Part shown: one piece after another, positions 52,928 to 61,431 of the stretch
Position numbering within the stretch: the first letter of the stretch is position 1
Layout: each line of letters starts with the position of its first letter
Source: Myxococcota bacterium
Lineage (GTDB): Bacteria; Myxococcota; XYA12-FULL-58-9; JALHOP01
Direction: 5' to 3'
DNA length: 64,000 nucleotides
Assembly: GCA_022842935.1 (NCBI GenBank)
Contig: JALHOP010000009.1
Coordinates: forward strand, 124,001-188,000
Position numbers and translations under genes: made by a program
Notes under the pieces: generated by a model
Database searches by the model: none
Seen by the model: the letters and a program-made list of their open reading frames with translations, nothing else
What the model was told of the DNA's origin: nothing

Positions 52928-53770
52928 ATGCCCTTCACGGCTGCTGACGTCATCCAGAATATTCCCGTCGTGCTGTCGCTCATCCTCATCGAGGGTTTGC
53001 TGTCGGTCGACAACTCACTTGCAATCGCGGCGCTGGCGCGACGCCTTCCCGAGCATCAACGCCCACGCGCGCTCACTTGGGGCATGGCAGGCGCCTACGG
53101 CTTCCGCTGCCTTTGTCTGCTCTTTGCGGCGTACATTCTGCACAACCGTTGGCTCAAGCTCGCCGGAGCGGCCTACCTCATCTACCTGATGTGCAAGGAG
53201 ATCACTGCCGAGGAAGAAGCCGAAGAAGATGCGGACGTGGCGAGCGACATGACCGGCACGCCCGTGCAGCCACAGGTCGAGCGAACCTTTTTCTCGGTCG
53301 TGAGCGGTATCCTCATCCTCGACGCCAGCTTGAGCGTTGACAACGTGGTCGCGGCGGTCGCCATGACGCCGAAGCTATGGGTGGTCTACCTCGGAGTCGG
53401 TATCGGTATCCTCACGCTCCGCTTCGTCGCCGGCTTCGCCATGCGCATGATTGCGCGGTTCCCCATTCTCGAGGAGACCGCGTTCTTGCTCGTCGGTTTC
53501 GTTGGCATCTTGCTCATCAGCGAGATGGAGTTCGAGTTTCACCTGGGACCGGCTGGCAAGTTCGCAGGTATCGTCGCGATCGTCGCGACATGCCTTGCTT
53601 ACGAGCGCTTCCCACTGGTGCGGACCATCTTGGGACCAATCGTGAAGGTGATGCACCCGGTGATGCGCTTGGTAGCGTACGCCGTGGGCATCGTGTTGTG
53701 GCCCATTGCCAAGGCGGGCAAGACCGTCGCAGGCGCGTTTCGCCCTCGACCCCAGCCGTCGAAAGGCTAG
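52928..53770 (+). CDS. TerC-family integral membrane protein
   Basis: A 280-residue membrane protein with about eight hydrophobic helices. The two conserved acidic repeats of the TerC family are clear: GLLSVDNSLAIAALARR (about 24-40) and ASLSVDNVVAAVAM (about 137-150). They are inverted halves that form the metal path. A charged loop rich in Glu and Asp links the halves (about 96-110). TerC/Alx/MntP-like proteins export Mn2+ or handle metal during extracytosolic protein metallation. The short 88-base leader is too small for the yybP-ykoY manganese riboswitch often found in this family. Confidence 0.88.
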   Translation: MPFTAADVIQNIPVVLSLILIEGLLSVDNSLAIAALARRLPEHQRPRALTWGMAGAYGFRCLCLLFAAYILHNRWLKLAGAAYLIYLMCKEITAEEEAEEDADVASDMTGTPVQPQVERTFFSVVSGILILDASLSVDNVVAAVAMTPKLWVVYLGVGIGILTLRFVAGFAMRMIARFPILEETAFLLVGFVGILLISEMEFEFHLGPAGKFAGIVAIVATCLAYERFPLVRTILGPIVKVMHPVMRLVAYAVGIVLWPIAKAGKTVAGAFRPRPQPSKG

Positions 53771-53821
53771 AGTAGGGGTCTTGCCACGCCACCGCCGACG
53801 GGCTAGTCCAAGGGTCGGTTT

Positions 53822-53894
53822 GCGGGTGTAGCTCAGTTGGTAGAGCACAAGCTTCCCAAGCTTGGGGTCGCGAGTTCGAGCCTCGTCGCCCGCT
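53822..53894 (+). tRNA. tRNA-Gly, anticodon CCC
   Basis: A 73-base cloverleaf can be folded: acceptor stem GCGGGTG/CGCCCGC with one G-T pair, D-arm GCTC...GAGC, anticodon stem CAAGC/GCTTG with loop TTCCCAA (anticodon CCC at 53855-53857, reading GGG), 5-base variable loop, T-arm GCGAG-TTCGAGC-CTCGT, and discriminator T. CCA is not encoded. No second tRNA is nearby. Confidence 0.95.
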
Positions 53895-53906
53895 TCCTTC
53901 TCCCGG

Positions 53907-53939
53907 TCATGCGGGGGTGCCTCGCGATGGGTTGCTCAG
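53907..53939. repeat. dispersed 33-base element, copy B
   Basis: Starts 12 bases after the tRNA-Gly gene and matches 5666-5698 at 29 of 33 bases. It lies where tRNA-associated attachment remnants or processing/termination structures would be. In both copies a run of C bases upstream can pair with gcgggggtg. Confidence 0.5.
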
Positions 53940-54053
53940 AGAGGACCCGTCCGCACGACGTGCGCCCCCGGTAGCCCGGTTTCAGCAACATCTTCGACGC
54001 GCTGCCGATGTCGAGGCGGGTCGCTCGTTTCGGAGCGCTCCACCTCCACATCT

Positions 54054-55091
54054 ATGACAGCGTGTGATCCCGTCGTCGCTCCACGGACCTCCGTGGGTGT
54101 GTCTGGCTTCGTCCAGAACCTTACCGGCACCGGTGTGCGCGCTTGCGAGGCGACGCCCCAGGTGGCCGATCGCATGGAGCGTCCACGGCGTCTCCTCTCG
54201 GCCGTTCCTGCCCAGCAGGCCGCGCCCGCCGCCCCCGCATCCCTTCCCGAGCAACCTCATCGGACGCGTCTGCCGCGAACTCGCGAGCAGCTGCAGGCGC
54301 TGAAGTCGAACCCGGCGACCGAAGGTCTCTACTGGCGGGCCATTGACGCGCTCGCCGCCGAGATCCGCGCCAAGCGCGACGACCGCGTGCCCTACGCGCG
54401 GAGCGTGCTCGAGGGGCTGCGCGACCCCGAGTCGCATGACGGGCGCGGCGAGATCGCAGCCGATGTCTATCAGCGCATCGAGCCCCCCGTCCTCCCCACT
54501 CCAGGGGACGAACACGAAGGGCGACTCACTCGCGAGGAGAAGCAGCTCCTTGGCGCCGAGATTGCCGAGGTGCCTCCGGCAGCGGTCGCGGGCAGCGGTG
54601 GACCAACCTGGTCGCGCTCGCTGGCGTCGTTCGACAACGTGCGCATCGATGTCGAGCTACCGCGCGGGGCCTCCGACTATCTGTCGTACAAGCCCTATCG
54701 CTATGGCACGGCGCGGACCATCGAGTCGCTCAAGAGGATCGCGAGCCGCTACCGCGCGGCCACCGGCATGGTCATGCGTGTCGGCGACATCTCGAAGCGG
54801 GGCGGCGGCCGCATCCCCGACCATTCCTCGCACCAAGACGGCAAGATCTTCGATCTCGAACTTGCGTTCAACGACGGCCGTGCGACGGCCGAGCCCGACC
54901 GCGATAGCGTCAATGCGACCTGGCGGAGTCCTGCTTACGATCGTGCCGCGACGCGCAAGCTCATCCAGAACATCAAGGCGATTCGCCCCGAGGCACAGAT
55001 CCTGTTCAACGATCCCGTGCTGGTGCGCGAAGGACTCGTGCGGTCTTTCCCGAACCACGACAACCACATGCACGTGCAGCGGCTACGGTAA
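54054..55091 (+). CDS. MepA-like (LAS-family) peptidoglycan endopeptidase without a signal peptide
   Basis: About 345 residues. The C-terminal domain matches penicillin-insensitive murein endopeptidase/LAS zinc peptidases: ligands His260 and Asp267 in SSHQDGKIFD (spacing H-x6-D as in MepA) and His338/His340 in NHDNHMHVQR. It would cut cross-links between peptide stems in peptidoglycan. The first 80 residues are Pro/Ala/Gln-rich and disordered, with no Sec signal, unlike E. coli MepA. The start is uncertain because no ribosome site is evident: ATG 54054 is preferred and ATG 54174 is an alternative; the frame further upstream runs through the tRNA. Confidence 0.82.
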   Translation: MTACDPVVAPRTSVGVSGFVQNLTGTGVRACEATPQVADRMERPRRLLSAVPAQQAAPAAPASLPEQPHRTRLPRTREQLQALKSNPATEGLYWRAIDALAAEIRAKRDDRVPYARSVLEGLRDPESHDGRGEIAADVYQRIEPPVLPTPGDEHEGRLTREEKQLLGAEIAEVPPAAVAGSGGPTWSRSLASFDNVRIDVELPRGASDYLSYKPYRYGTARTIESLKRIASRYRAATGMVMRVGDISKRGGGRIPDHSSHQDGKIFDLELAFNDGRATAEPDRDSVNATWRSPAYDRAATRKLIQNIKAIRPEAQILFNDPVLVREGLVRSFPNHDNHMHVQRLR

Positions 55092-55192
55092 GCACAAGTA
55101 TAAAATCTGTCTATCGCAGAGATTGCTCCTAATCATTATACTTTATCGTGATCGCTGCGTAGTCCTGGGACGGCTCACCACCGGAGCTGCCC
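55092..55192. promoter_or_regulatory. AT-rich leader of the isonitrile operon
   Basis: About 60 bases (55092-55152) are strongly AT-rich compared with their surroundings and contain TATAAA at 55099-55104 and TATACT at 55137-55142, the latter a good -10 candidate. No matching -35 is visible at 16-18 bases, so an activator may be needed. GGAG at 55183-55186 serves the ATG at 55193. Confidence 0.4.
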
Positions 55193-56179
55193 ATGTACGC
55201 CGACCTCTTCACCACCTCGCCGCTCGCAGCGCCCGCCCGATGCTCTTCATTGGTGGCGCACGAGATCCTGGGGCTGTTCTTGCCGCACCGCCGCCTCGCG
55301 CAAGAGAGCGCGCCCTGCTCACCCGGGGGATGTGCAAACTGCCTGGCTCCGCACCTGCGTCGCGTCATCGACTCGGTCGAACGGGGCGCGCCTGTCGTGT
55401 TCATCCTACCTGCGTTCCCCGGGAAGTCGCCGAATCCGGCGAAGGTGTTGAGTCCTCGGGCTGACATGGCGGAGCGTCAGTCTCTGGCTTTTCTCGACGG
55501 GCTCTGCCGGCGCGTCGCGTCCGTCTACGCTCCCGGCGCGCGGATCGTGCTGTGCTCGGATGGCCGTGTCTTCAGTGACGTCGTGGGTATCGACGAGTGC
55601 GACATCACGACCTATCAGCGCGACCTTTCGTCGCTCATCGACGAGCTCGGGACGAAATCGCTTTCAACTTTCAACCTCGACGACGTCTTCGCGGACTGCA
55701 CGTTCGACGGCATGCGGACGCGCCTGATGGAAAACCACGGCGAGCCGCTCGAGTCGCTAAAGGCCCGTGTCCGCGAAGGGGGGGAGCCCCAGCGCATGTA
55801 TTGCGGCATCACCCGTTTTCTCCTCGAAGACGCCTCGCGGCCCGACATGACCACGAGCAAGACGTCGCTCCAGAAGGATTGCAGACGTCGGGCTTACGAG
55901 GTCGTGCGGCGTAGCAAGGCATGGGACAGTCTGCTCACGGAGTGTTTTCCCGACGCCGTTCGTTTGTCGATTCATCCGCAGGTGTGCGGTAGCCGCAAGC
56001 TCGGCATCCACCTCATGGAGACCACCGACGGTTGGCTCACCCCGTGGCACGGTGTTGCCGTCGACGTTGGTGGCGCGTTCGTGTTGCGTAAGCGCCAAGA
56101 TGTGGAGAGAGCTGGAGCAACGCTCGTGTTCTCGAATGGCCGCCCCAGTCACTACGTGCTCGAAAGGACTGCCTCATGA
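55193..56179 (+). CDS. isnA: isonitrile synthase (PvcA/IsnA/DIT1 family)
   Basis: A 328-residue enzyme of the family that converts the amino group of tyrosine or tryptophan to an isonitrile (isocyanide), using ribulose-5-phosphate as carbon source in known cases. Family blocks are clear: PVVFILPAFPGKSPNPAKVL, AERQSLAFLDGLCRRV, VLCSDGRVFSDVVGI and RLSIHPQ. GGAG stands six bases before the ATG. It overlaps the next gene by four bases (ATGA). The substrate is most likely L-tyrosine by analogy with most bacterial members, but tryptophan cannot be ruled out. Confidence 0.92.
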   Translation: MYADLFTTSPLAAPARCSSLVAHEILGLFLPHRRLAQESAPCSPGGCANCLAPHLRRVIDSVERGAPVVFILPAFPGKSPNPAKVLSPRADMAERQSLAFLDGLCRRVASVYAPGARIVLCSDGRVFSDVVGIDECDITTYQRDLSSLIDELGTKSLSTFNLDDVFADCTFDGMRTRLMENHGEPLESLKARVREGGEPQRMYCGITRFLLEDASRPDMTTSKTSLQKDCRRRAYEVVRRSKAWDSLLTECFPDAVRLSIHPQVCGSRKLGIHLMETTDGWLTPWHGVAVDVGGAFVLRKRQDVERAGATLVFSNGRPSHYVLERTAS

Positions 56180-57003
56180 ACGTCTCGAGCGTCAGTCACT
56201 TCGGCGCCCTGGTTGTACCGTCCGATGTAGCGGACATACGTGAATTGCACATCGAAGAGCTGCGAGCTCTCGTAAGGGAACATCACTTGCTCGTCTTGCG
56301 CGATTTCTTCGCCTTCGACGACGCTGTTTCGTTCGCGGATTATTGTGAGCGGTGGGGTGAGGTGAGCGTTTGGCCGTTCGGCAAAGTGCTCGAGCTCGTC
56401 GAGCAGGCGCAGCCAGTTGACCACATCTTCGACAACAACTACGTGCCGCTGCACTGGGACGGCATGTATCGCAAACACGTTCCGGAGTTTCAGATCTTCC
56501 ATTGCGTAAGCGCGCCCGCCGGTCACCAGGGTGGTCGAACCACCTTCTCAAACACCGCGAGCGCACTCGAACGCGCTCCACGCTCCGCTCGAGCGCTCTG
56601 GGAGCGTGTGACCGGGGTCTATCAGCGCAAGATGGCCTACTACGACAGCAAGACCGTCGCACCGGTCGTCACCAAACATCCCGCGCGTGATTACAATGTA
56701 ATCCGATATAACGAGCCCCCTACGCAGGGGGATGAAAGTTTCGTCAACCATCCAGCTCTCGCTTTCGAGGGCATCGCCGCCGCCGATGTCGCCGCTTTTC
56801 ACCGCTCCCTGCGCGACGCACTTTACGCGCCGGAGAGCTTCTATGCCCACGCATGGCGGACTGGCGACGTCGTCATCGCGGACAACTATACATTGCTGCA
56901 TGGCCGGGAGGCGTTTGCAACCGGCGCGCCGCGTCACCTCCGTCGTGTCCACGTGCTTGGCGACCCGCCGCTCGACAACCCCCATCTCGTGGCCTACGGA
57001 TGA
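56176..57003 (+). CDS. isnB: 2OG-Fe(II) oxygenase, isonitrile pathway (PvcB/IsnB)
   Basis: A 275-residue TauD/TfdA-family enzyme. Iron ligands: His93 and Asp95 in PLHWDGMY and His242 in NYTLLHGRE; the 2-oxoglutarate-binding Arg is in HLRRVHV (256-257). In known clusters the partner of IsnA acts on the isonitrile-tyrosine, oxidatively decarboxylating it to a vinyl isonitrile or keeping the carboxyl for later steps. It is coupled on both sides by ATGA overlaps, which makes a joint pathway nearly certain. Which of the two outcomes applies cannot be predicted. Confidence 0.9.
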   Translation: MNVSSVSHFGALVVPSDVADIRELHIEELRALVREHHLLVLRDFFAFDDAVSFADYCERWGEVSVWPFGKVLELVEQAQPVDHIFDNNYVPLHWDGMYRKHVPEFQIFHCVSAPAGHQGGRTTFSNTASALERAPRSARALWERVTGVYQRKMAYYDSKTVAPVVTKHPARDYNVIRYNEPPTQGDESFVNHPALAFEGIAAADVAAFHRSLRDALYAPESFYAHAWRTGDVVIADNYTLLHGREAFATGAPRHLRRVHVLGDPPLDNPHLVAYG

Positions 57004-58442
57004 GCTCGCTCGAGACAGACGTGGTGATCGTGGGCGCGGGCCCCGTGGGCCTCATGTGCGCCTTCCTCGGTCGCCTCCGTGGGATGCGCACACTCGTCGT
57101 CGACAAGTCATCGTCGCCGCTGCAGGTGGGCCGCGCTGACGCCCTCAATGCACGTACTCTGCAGTTGCTCGAGGTCGTAGGGCTCTTCGACGCGCTGTAT
57201 CCCCTAGGCAAGCCGTGCAACACGAGCTCTGTCTGGGCAGACGGCAAGTTCGTGTCGCGACAGTCAACCTGGTGGGACGCGCTTGAGGGCTGTTTCCACA
57301 AGCACTTCCTCATGCTCGGGCAAGCTTTCGTCGAACAGCTCCTCGATGCAAAGCTTCGCGCGATGGACGCGGGGGTGCGTCGCAACACCCGCGTGAGCGA
57401 CATCGCTGTGACGGACACGGGTTGTTTTACGACCCTGTCGACAGGCGAGACCGTGAAGAGCAAATTCGTCATTGGTGCCGACGGCTCGCGTTCGTTCGTT
57501 CGAGAGCTCCTTGGCGTCGGCTTCGAGGTAACGCGCCCGCAAATCGTCTGGGCGGTCGTCGACGGCGTCATCGCGACCGACTTCGTGAAAGTGCCCGAGA
57601 TCATCGTCTTTCAGGCGGACACCTCCGACGTCGCCTGGATCCCTCGTGAGGGCGACATCGACCGCTTTTACGTCAGAATGGACAGCAAGGAGTTTTCGTT
57701 CGAGGAGGTGGTGGCCAAGATCAACCGCGCGATGCGACCGCACGCCTTGCGATTCGACGAAGTGAAGTGGTTCTCCCACTTCTCGGTGAAGGAGTCGGTC
57801 GCTGAGCGCTACGCGGTGCACGACCGCGTTTTTCTGGCCGGTGACGCGTGCCACATCCACTCCGTCAACGGGGGCCAAGGCTTGAACACCGGCCTCGCGG
57901 ACGCGTTCAATCTGATGTGGAAACTCGACATGGTCGAAAGTCACGGCGCGCCCGTCGCTCTCGCGCGCACCTATGAGGAGGAGCGAAAGCCGGTCGCCAT
58001 GAGCGTCGTCGCAACCTCCGGTGAGCTCACCCGCTCGACCAAGTTCTCGGCGAGCGGGACGCACGCCGAAGACTACGTCAAAATCGTCGAGCGTCGCGCC
58101 GGCAACATTACGGGCATGGGTGTCTGCTATGGCGAACACCCATTGCATGGTCGCCGCTTGTTCGATTTCGCGCTCGAAGCTGGTCGCGTCTACTCGGCGC
58201 TCGACTACCGATTCTTCACGCTGCTCGTGTTCGGCGATGCGGAGCCCAGCTTCGCGCCGCCGGCATTCGTCAAGGTTGTTCAGGTACCCGACGCGAAGAG
58301 CACTCCGTATGACGGATTGGCTCTCTTGGTGCGACCCGACGCGTACATTGCGTCGTCATCGTCGCTCGAGGACATGACCGCGATCGCCACCTACCTTGCG
58401 GCTTCGGCTTCGGCTTCGGCTCGCGAACGAACGTCGAAGTAG
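57000..58442 (+). CDS. class A flavin monooxygenase in isonitrile operon
   Basis: A 480-residue single-component FAD monooxygenase of the phenol hydroxylase/TfdB type: VGAGPVGL (11-18) binds FAD, GADGSRSFVRELLG is the DG motif, and FLAGDACHIHSVNGGQGLNTG the GD motif. It is coupled by ATGA to isnB, so it probably hydroxylates the aromatic ring of the isonitrile intermediate. The Pseudomonas pvc cluster uses another type of flavoenzyme (PvcC) for catechol formation, so this looks like an analogous but unrelated solution. The last 50 bases overlap the 3' end of the convergent multicopper oxidase gene; the tail TYLAASASASARE is repeat-like. Confidence 0.9.
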   Translation: MSSLETDVVIVGAGPVGLMCAFLGRLRGMRTLVVDKSSSPLQVGRADALNARTLQLLEVVGLFDALYPLGKPCNTSSVWADGKFVSRQSTWWDALEGCFHKHFLMLGQAFVEQLLDAKLRAMDAGVRRNTRVSDIAVTDTGCFTTLSTGETVKSKFVIGADGSRSFVRELLGVGFEVTRPQIVWAVVDGVIATDFVKVPEIIVFQADTSDVAWIPREGDIDRFYVRMDSKEFSFEEVVAKINRAMRPHALRFDEVKWFSHFSVKESVAERYAVHDRVFLAGDACHIHSVNGGQGLNTGLADAFNLMWKLDMVESHGAPVALARTYEEERKPVAMSVVATSGELTRSTKFSASGTHAEDYVKIVERRAGNITGMGVCYGEHPLHGRRLFDFALEAGRVYSALDYRFFTLLVFGDAEPSFAPPAFVKVVQVPDAKSTPYDGLALLVRPDAYIASSSSLEDMTAIATYLAASASASARERTSK

Positions 58443-60181
58443 CCAGTCATCCTGTGGTTCGGGTGATCGGTGGAGTGGCGGCCGATGTGGCAATGGAACA
58501 TCCAGCGGCCCGGGTTCGAGTTGTCGACCAGGATCTCGACCGTCTGCCCCGACGGCACCATGACGGTGTCTTTCCACTGCAAGTTCGGGTTGCGCTCGCC
58601 ATTCACAGACAACACGAGGAAGCGCTGGCCATGGAAGTGAATGGGGTGCTGCATCGGCCCGCCGCGCAGCTCAATCTTCCTCACGTCGCCTTCATCGAAA
58701 CGCCAGCGGATGTCTTCGTTGGCGGCTCCGGTGTCGAGGTCGACGAGACGCCACACCGTGTTGTCGACGGTCGAGCGCTGGTTCACTGGCGGCGCGAGCT
58801 CTTCCCACATGATACTCTCGGTGCGCTGCCATAGCGGACGACCTGCGGGTTGCTCGCCAGGCGTGCGCGGTGGCGGCTCTCGTGGGCCTTGGCGCCTGCC
58901 GTTCATCTCCAGCTCGACGCCGAGGCGATGATCGACGGGCCGGTCGAAGTGGCGGCGAAAGGGCTCGATGTCGGCGCGTACGTCGGCGTTCTCGCGTAAT
59001 CGCTCGAATGACTCGCGATGACTCTGCGCGACCGGCTCGGCTGCGACGTTGACGCGCCCCAACACCCGCGTAGCGCCGGCGGGTGTGCGACTGACAATCT
59101 GGTGCTCACCCGGGGTGTCGAAGAGCACCTCGATGGTGTAGCGCTCGGCGGGCGAGATCATGACGCTGTCTGCGTATTCTTCTCGCTCGTTTTTGCCGAT
59201 GTCGGAGCCCACGACCTTGATGCGCGCTCCCGGGATCGCGAGGTTGAAGACCCGCGTGTCCGCCGCGTTGAGGACGTGAAAACGGACCACTTCGCCACGG
59301 CGTACATCGAGCGAGTAGTCGGTGCGGCCATTCACCAGCATGGTGTCGCCGTGCATACCGCCCCAAACGTGGGTCGCTGGGGAGCGACCGCCGTCGCGGG
59401 CCGACGGGTCTTGCAGCGCGATGTCGTCGAGCGCGAGCACCTCTTCGCGGTTCGCTGGACTGTAGTAGTCGGGGTCAGTGGGCTGCACGACGAAGACGCC
59501 GTAGGCCCCCTGGTCGCGCACCGCCCAGTCGCGAATATGCGGGTGGTACCAATAGACGCCGGCGTCGGGGAACGTCAGGCGGTAGTTGAATTCGCCGCCC
59601 GGGGGGACGGGGTCCTGACCGAGCCCCGGGACACCGTCGAAGCGCCAGTCGAGGCGAAGACCGTGCGGGTGCAGAGTGGTCTCGGCATCGGTGCGGTTGC
59701 GCATGAGGATGTCGACGCTTGCGCCCTGCGGCACGCGCAGCACTGGACCGGGGATCGATCCGCCATACGCGATGCCCGAGATCTCCTGCCCGGCCACTTG
59801 GCGGCGCACGCGGTGCATATCGAGTTGCATGCGGGCGCCGCTTGCGAGGTCGATGGTCCGGGTGGGCTCGACCGGGGGGGCCGGGCCTTCCTCAAAGGGC
59901 ATTGCCGGCGGTTGACCGTGCGCCGGGCCGTGAACATGGCCCCCGTGATGACCGTGATGACCGTGATGACCGTGCGTGACGCCGTGGGGAGCTGCGGGCC
60001 GCAGTTGCACGGGCGCTGGGATCGGTGGGCGTAGCTCGCGCGTCGGTGCGGTCGGGACCACCACGTCGGTCTCGGACGCGTGGTGAGCGGTCGGGTGCCC
60101 CGCGTGTGCGTCGGTCGTGGGTGGCGTCGCCTGAACGACGCGGCTCGTGATGCGCTCGGCCGGGGGGATGGGTGAGGTCAT
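58391..60181 (-). CDS. multicopper oxidase with histidine-rich leader and no Tat signal
   Basis: A 596-residue laccase-like oxidase. All four copper motifs are present: HPHG (171-174), YWYHPH (HPH 213-215), HPIHFHG and HCHIGRH. After the last one, nine residues precede Met in the axial-ligand position (RMTGYF). The family oxidises phenols or metal ions with O2. The leader (1-100) is Pro/Ala/Thr-rich, contains eleven His in THGHHGHHGHHGGHVHG, and has neither a twin-arginine nor a hydrophobic signal, unlike exported laccases. It follows the M24 peptidase gene by eight bases. It faces the isonitrile operon tail to tail, sharing 52 bases. Confidence 0.92.
   Translation of the reverse strand: MTSPIPPAERITSRVVQATPPTTDAHAGHPTAHHASETDVVVPTAPTRELRPPIPAPVQLRPAAPHGVTHGHHGHHGHHGGHVHGPAHGQPPAMPFEEGPAPPVEPTRTIDLASGARMQLDMHRVRRQVAGQEISGIAYGGSIPGPVLRVPQGASVDILMRNRTDAETTLHPHGLRLDWRFDGVPGLGQDPVPPGGEFNYRLTFPDAGVYWYHPHIRDWAVRDQGAYGVFVVQPTDPDYYSPANREEVLALDDIALQDPSARDGGRSPATHVWGGMHGDTMLVNGRTDYSLDVRRGEVVRFHVLNAADTRVFNLAIPGARIKVVGSDIGKNEREEYADSVMISPAERYTIEVLFDTPGEHQIVSRTPAGATRVLGRVNVAAEPVAQSHRESFERLRENADVRADIEPFRRHFDRPVDHRLGVELEMNGRRQGPREPPPRTPGEQPAGRPLWQRTESIMWEELAPPVNQRSTVDNTVWRLVDLDTGAANEDIRWRFDEGDVRKIELRGGPMQHPIHFHGQRFLVLSVNGERNPNLQWKDTVMVPSGQTVEILVDNSNPGRWMFHCHIGRHSTDHPNHRMTGYFDVRSRAEAEAEAAR
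59945..59971. repeat. 9-base tandem repeat, three copies
   Basis: Three exact copies of gtgatgacc. On the minus strand they encode the HHG triplets in the oxidase leader. Slipped-strand copying could change the number of His-His-Gly units. Confidence 0.85.
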
Positions 60182-60189
60182 GGAGGCTC

Positions 60190-60975
60190 TCAGTAAGGCG
60201 CCCGCGACAACATGCGGTATCCGTCTTCGGTGACCACAAGGATATCTTCGACGCGCACGCCGAAGCCATCCCGCGACAGGTAAACGCCCGGCTCCACCGT
60301 GATGACGTCCCCGACCTTGAGCTTGGTGAAGCTCCCCTGCTGGATGGTCGGTGGCTCGTGAACCTTGCGGCCGACTCCATGGCCGACCGCGTGCGGGATG
60401 CTAAAGCCCTTGCTCTTTAAAAAGTCGCGTGACGCCTTGTCGACCTCACCTGCGGTCGCGCCGGGGCGAACCTTGGCGAGCCCGAGCTTTTGGGCTTCGT
60501 GGACGAGGTTCCATACTTCCTGCTGGCGCGCTGTCGGCTGCCCGACGAAGAACGTCCGCGTCACATCGCTGCACCAGGGGCCGTCCTCACCTTCGAAGCG
60601 GGCGCCGATGTCGACCATGACGATGTCGTTCGCTTGCAGCCGGCGTTCGGAGGGGACGCCGTGAATATCGGTCGTGCCCTGACCGAAGACCGAGATGGTC
60701 GGGAACGACAGTCCCATGCCGTTGGCCTTGAAGTGATTTTCGATGATGGCCGCAGCCTCCTTTTCCGTCATGCCGGGGCGCAGCGCCGCCTTCAGAACGG
60801 CGAAAGCGCCGTCGGTCACCTTCGTGGCCTGTTCGATGCGAGCCAGGCGGTCGGGCGTGCGCGCAGAAGGGGCGATTGCGAGAGGCTCGCGCGAGCCCGC
60901 CAGCGTGGGGCCGTTGCCAACGGAGGCTGTGAGAGGGGCCACAGCGCGGACGTCTTGAGGACGAAGAGGTTGCAT
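60190..60975 (-). CDS. M24-family metallopeptidase
   Basis: 261 residues. From about residue 40 it is a pita-bread-fold peptidase (methionyl aminopeptidase/Xaa-Pro dipeptidase type). Five metal ligands are all present: Asp122 (VDIGA), Asp137 (CSDVTRTF), His199 (GHGVGR), Glu228 (VEPGVY) and Glu243 (RVEDIL). The N-terminal creatinase domain of large Xaa-Pro aminopeptidases is absent. GTTDIHGVP and the final block resemble Xaa-Pro types more than the housekeeping methionine aminopeptidase. The first 40 residues are Pro/Ala-rich and disordered. It is upstream of the multicopper oxidase by eight bases, so they share an operon. Confidence 0.88.
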   Translation of the reverse strand: MQPLRPQDVRAVAPLTASVGNGPTLAGSREPLAIAPSARTPDRLARIEQATKVTDGAFAVLKAALRPGMTEKEAAAIIENHFKANGMGLSFPTISVFGQGTTDIHGVPSERRLQANDIVMVDIGARFEGEDGPWCSDVTRTFFVGQPTARQQEVWNLVHEAQKLGLAKVRPGATAGEVDKASRDFLKSKGFSIPHAVGHGVGRKVHEPPTIQQGSFTKLKVGDVITVEPGVYLSRDGFGVRVEDILVVTEDGYRMLSRAPY

Positions 60976-61052
60976 GGGACGTGCTTTCCGTTGGTCGTTT
61001 GGACGACCGGTTTTTGAGCCTTCGAAGTATCGAAGGGCGCGTCCCAGGGTTG

Positions 61053-61313
61053 CTAACGGCCGCTAATCTTTGCCCTCCGCCAGGTCACGCCATTGCGTCG
61101 CTCGTCGACGAGGGTCCGCCCATGCAGGCGGGCAAGCCGCGGGAGGTCATCGTAGGTGGCACGGCTGACCAGCATCTCGACGGCGCCAAAGTCCACCGCG
61201 AAGTAACAGCGCGGCGCGTCGTCGATGACGACCTCCGTGTCGCCACTGCCGTTCGCTTCGTACCGATGGATGGTCGGCGCCCAACGCGTGACATCCGGAA
61301 GCTCATCCAGCAT
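61053..61313 (-). CDS. hypothetical small protein
   Basis: 86 residues with a strand-rich middle (IHRYEANGSGDTEVVIDDAPRC) and a basic C-terminus. No cysteine pair, signal or membrane segment. It lies 77 bases upstream of the M24 peptidase on the same strand and may be its operon partner. The short length and absence of a known fold make this uncertain, but the codon positions look like those of neighbouring genes. Confidence 0.5.
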   Translation of the reverse strand: MLDELPDVTRWAPTIHRYEANGSGDTEVVIDDAPRCYFAVDFGAVEMLVSRATYDDLPRLARLHGRTLVDERRNGVTWRRAKISGR

Positions 61314-61431
61314 GCGGTGCTCCTATTCGTGCGATCCTAAGGAGCGCGGTGCGCCTCCGCCATCGAATTAGGCTGGCGCCTGCACCGAACGCGATCAAAT
61401 GCGATCGTCGTGGCGATGGTAAACTACGCGC

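Noticed and set aside
53833-54051. small minus-strand open frame over the tRNA
   Set aside because: It is the antisense of tRNA-Gly plus the adjacent repeat, a common false gene.
53822-55192. genomic island integrated at tRNA-Gly
   Set aside because: There is no integrase, no repeated tRNA 3' end and no second boundary in the window; the AT-rich leader alone is not enough.
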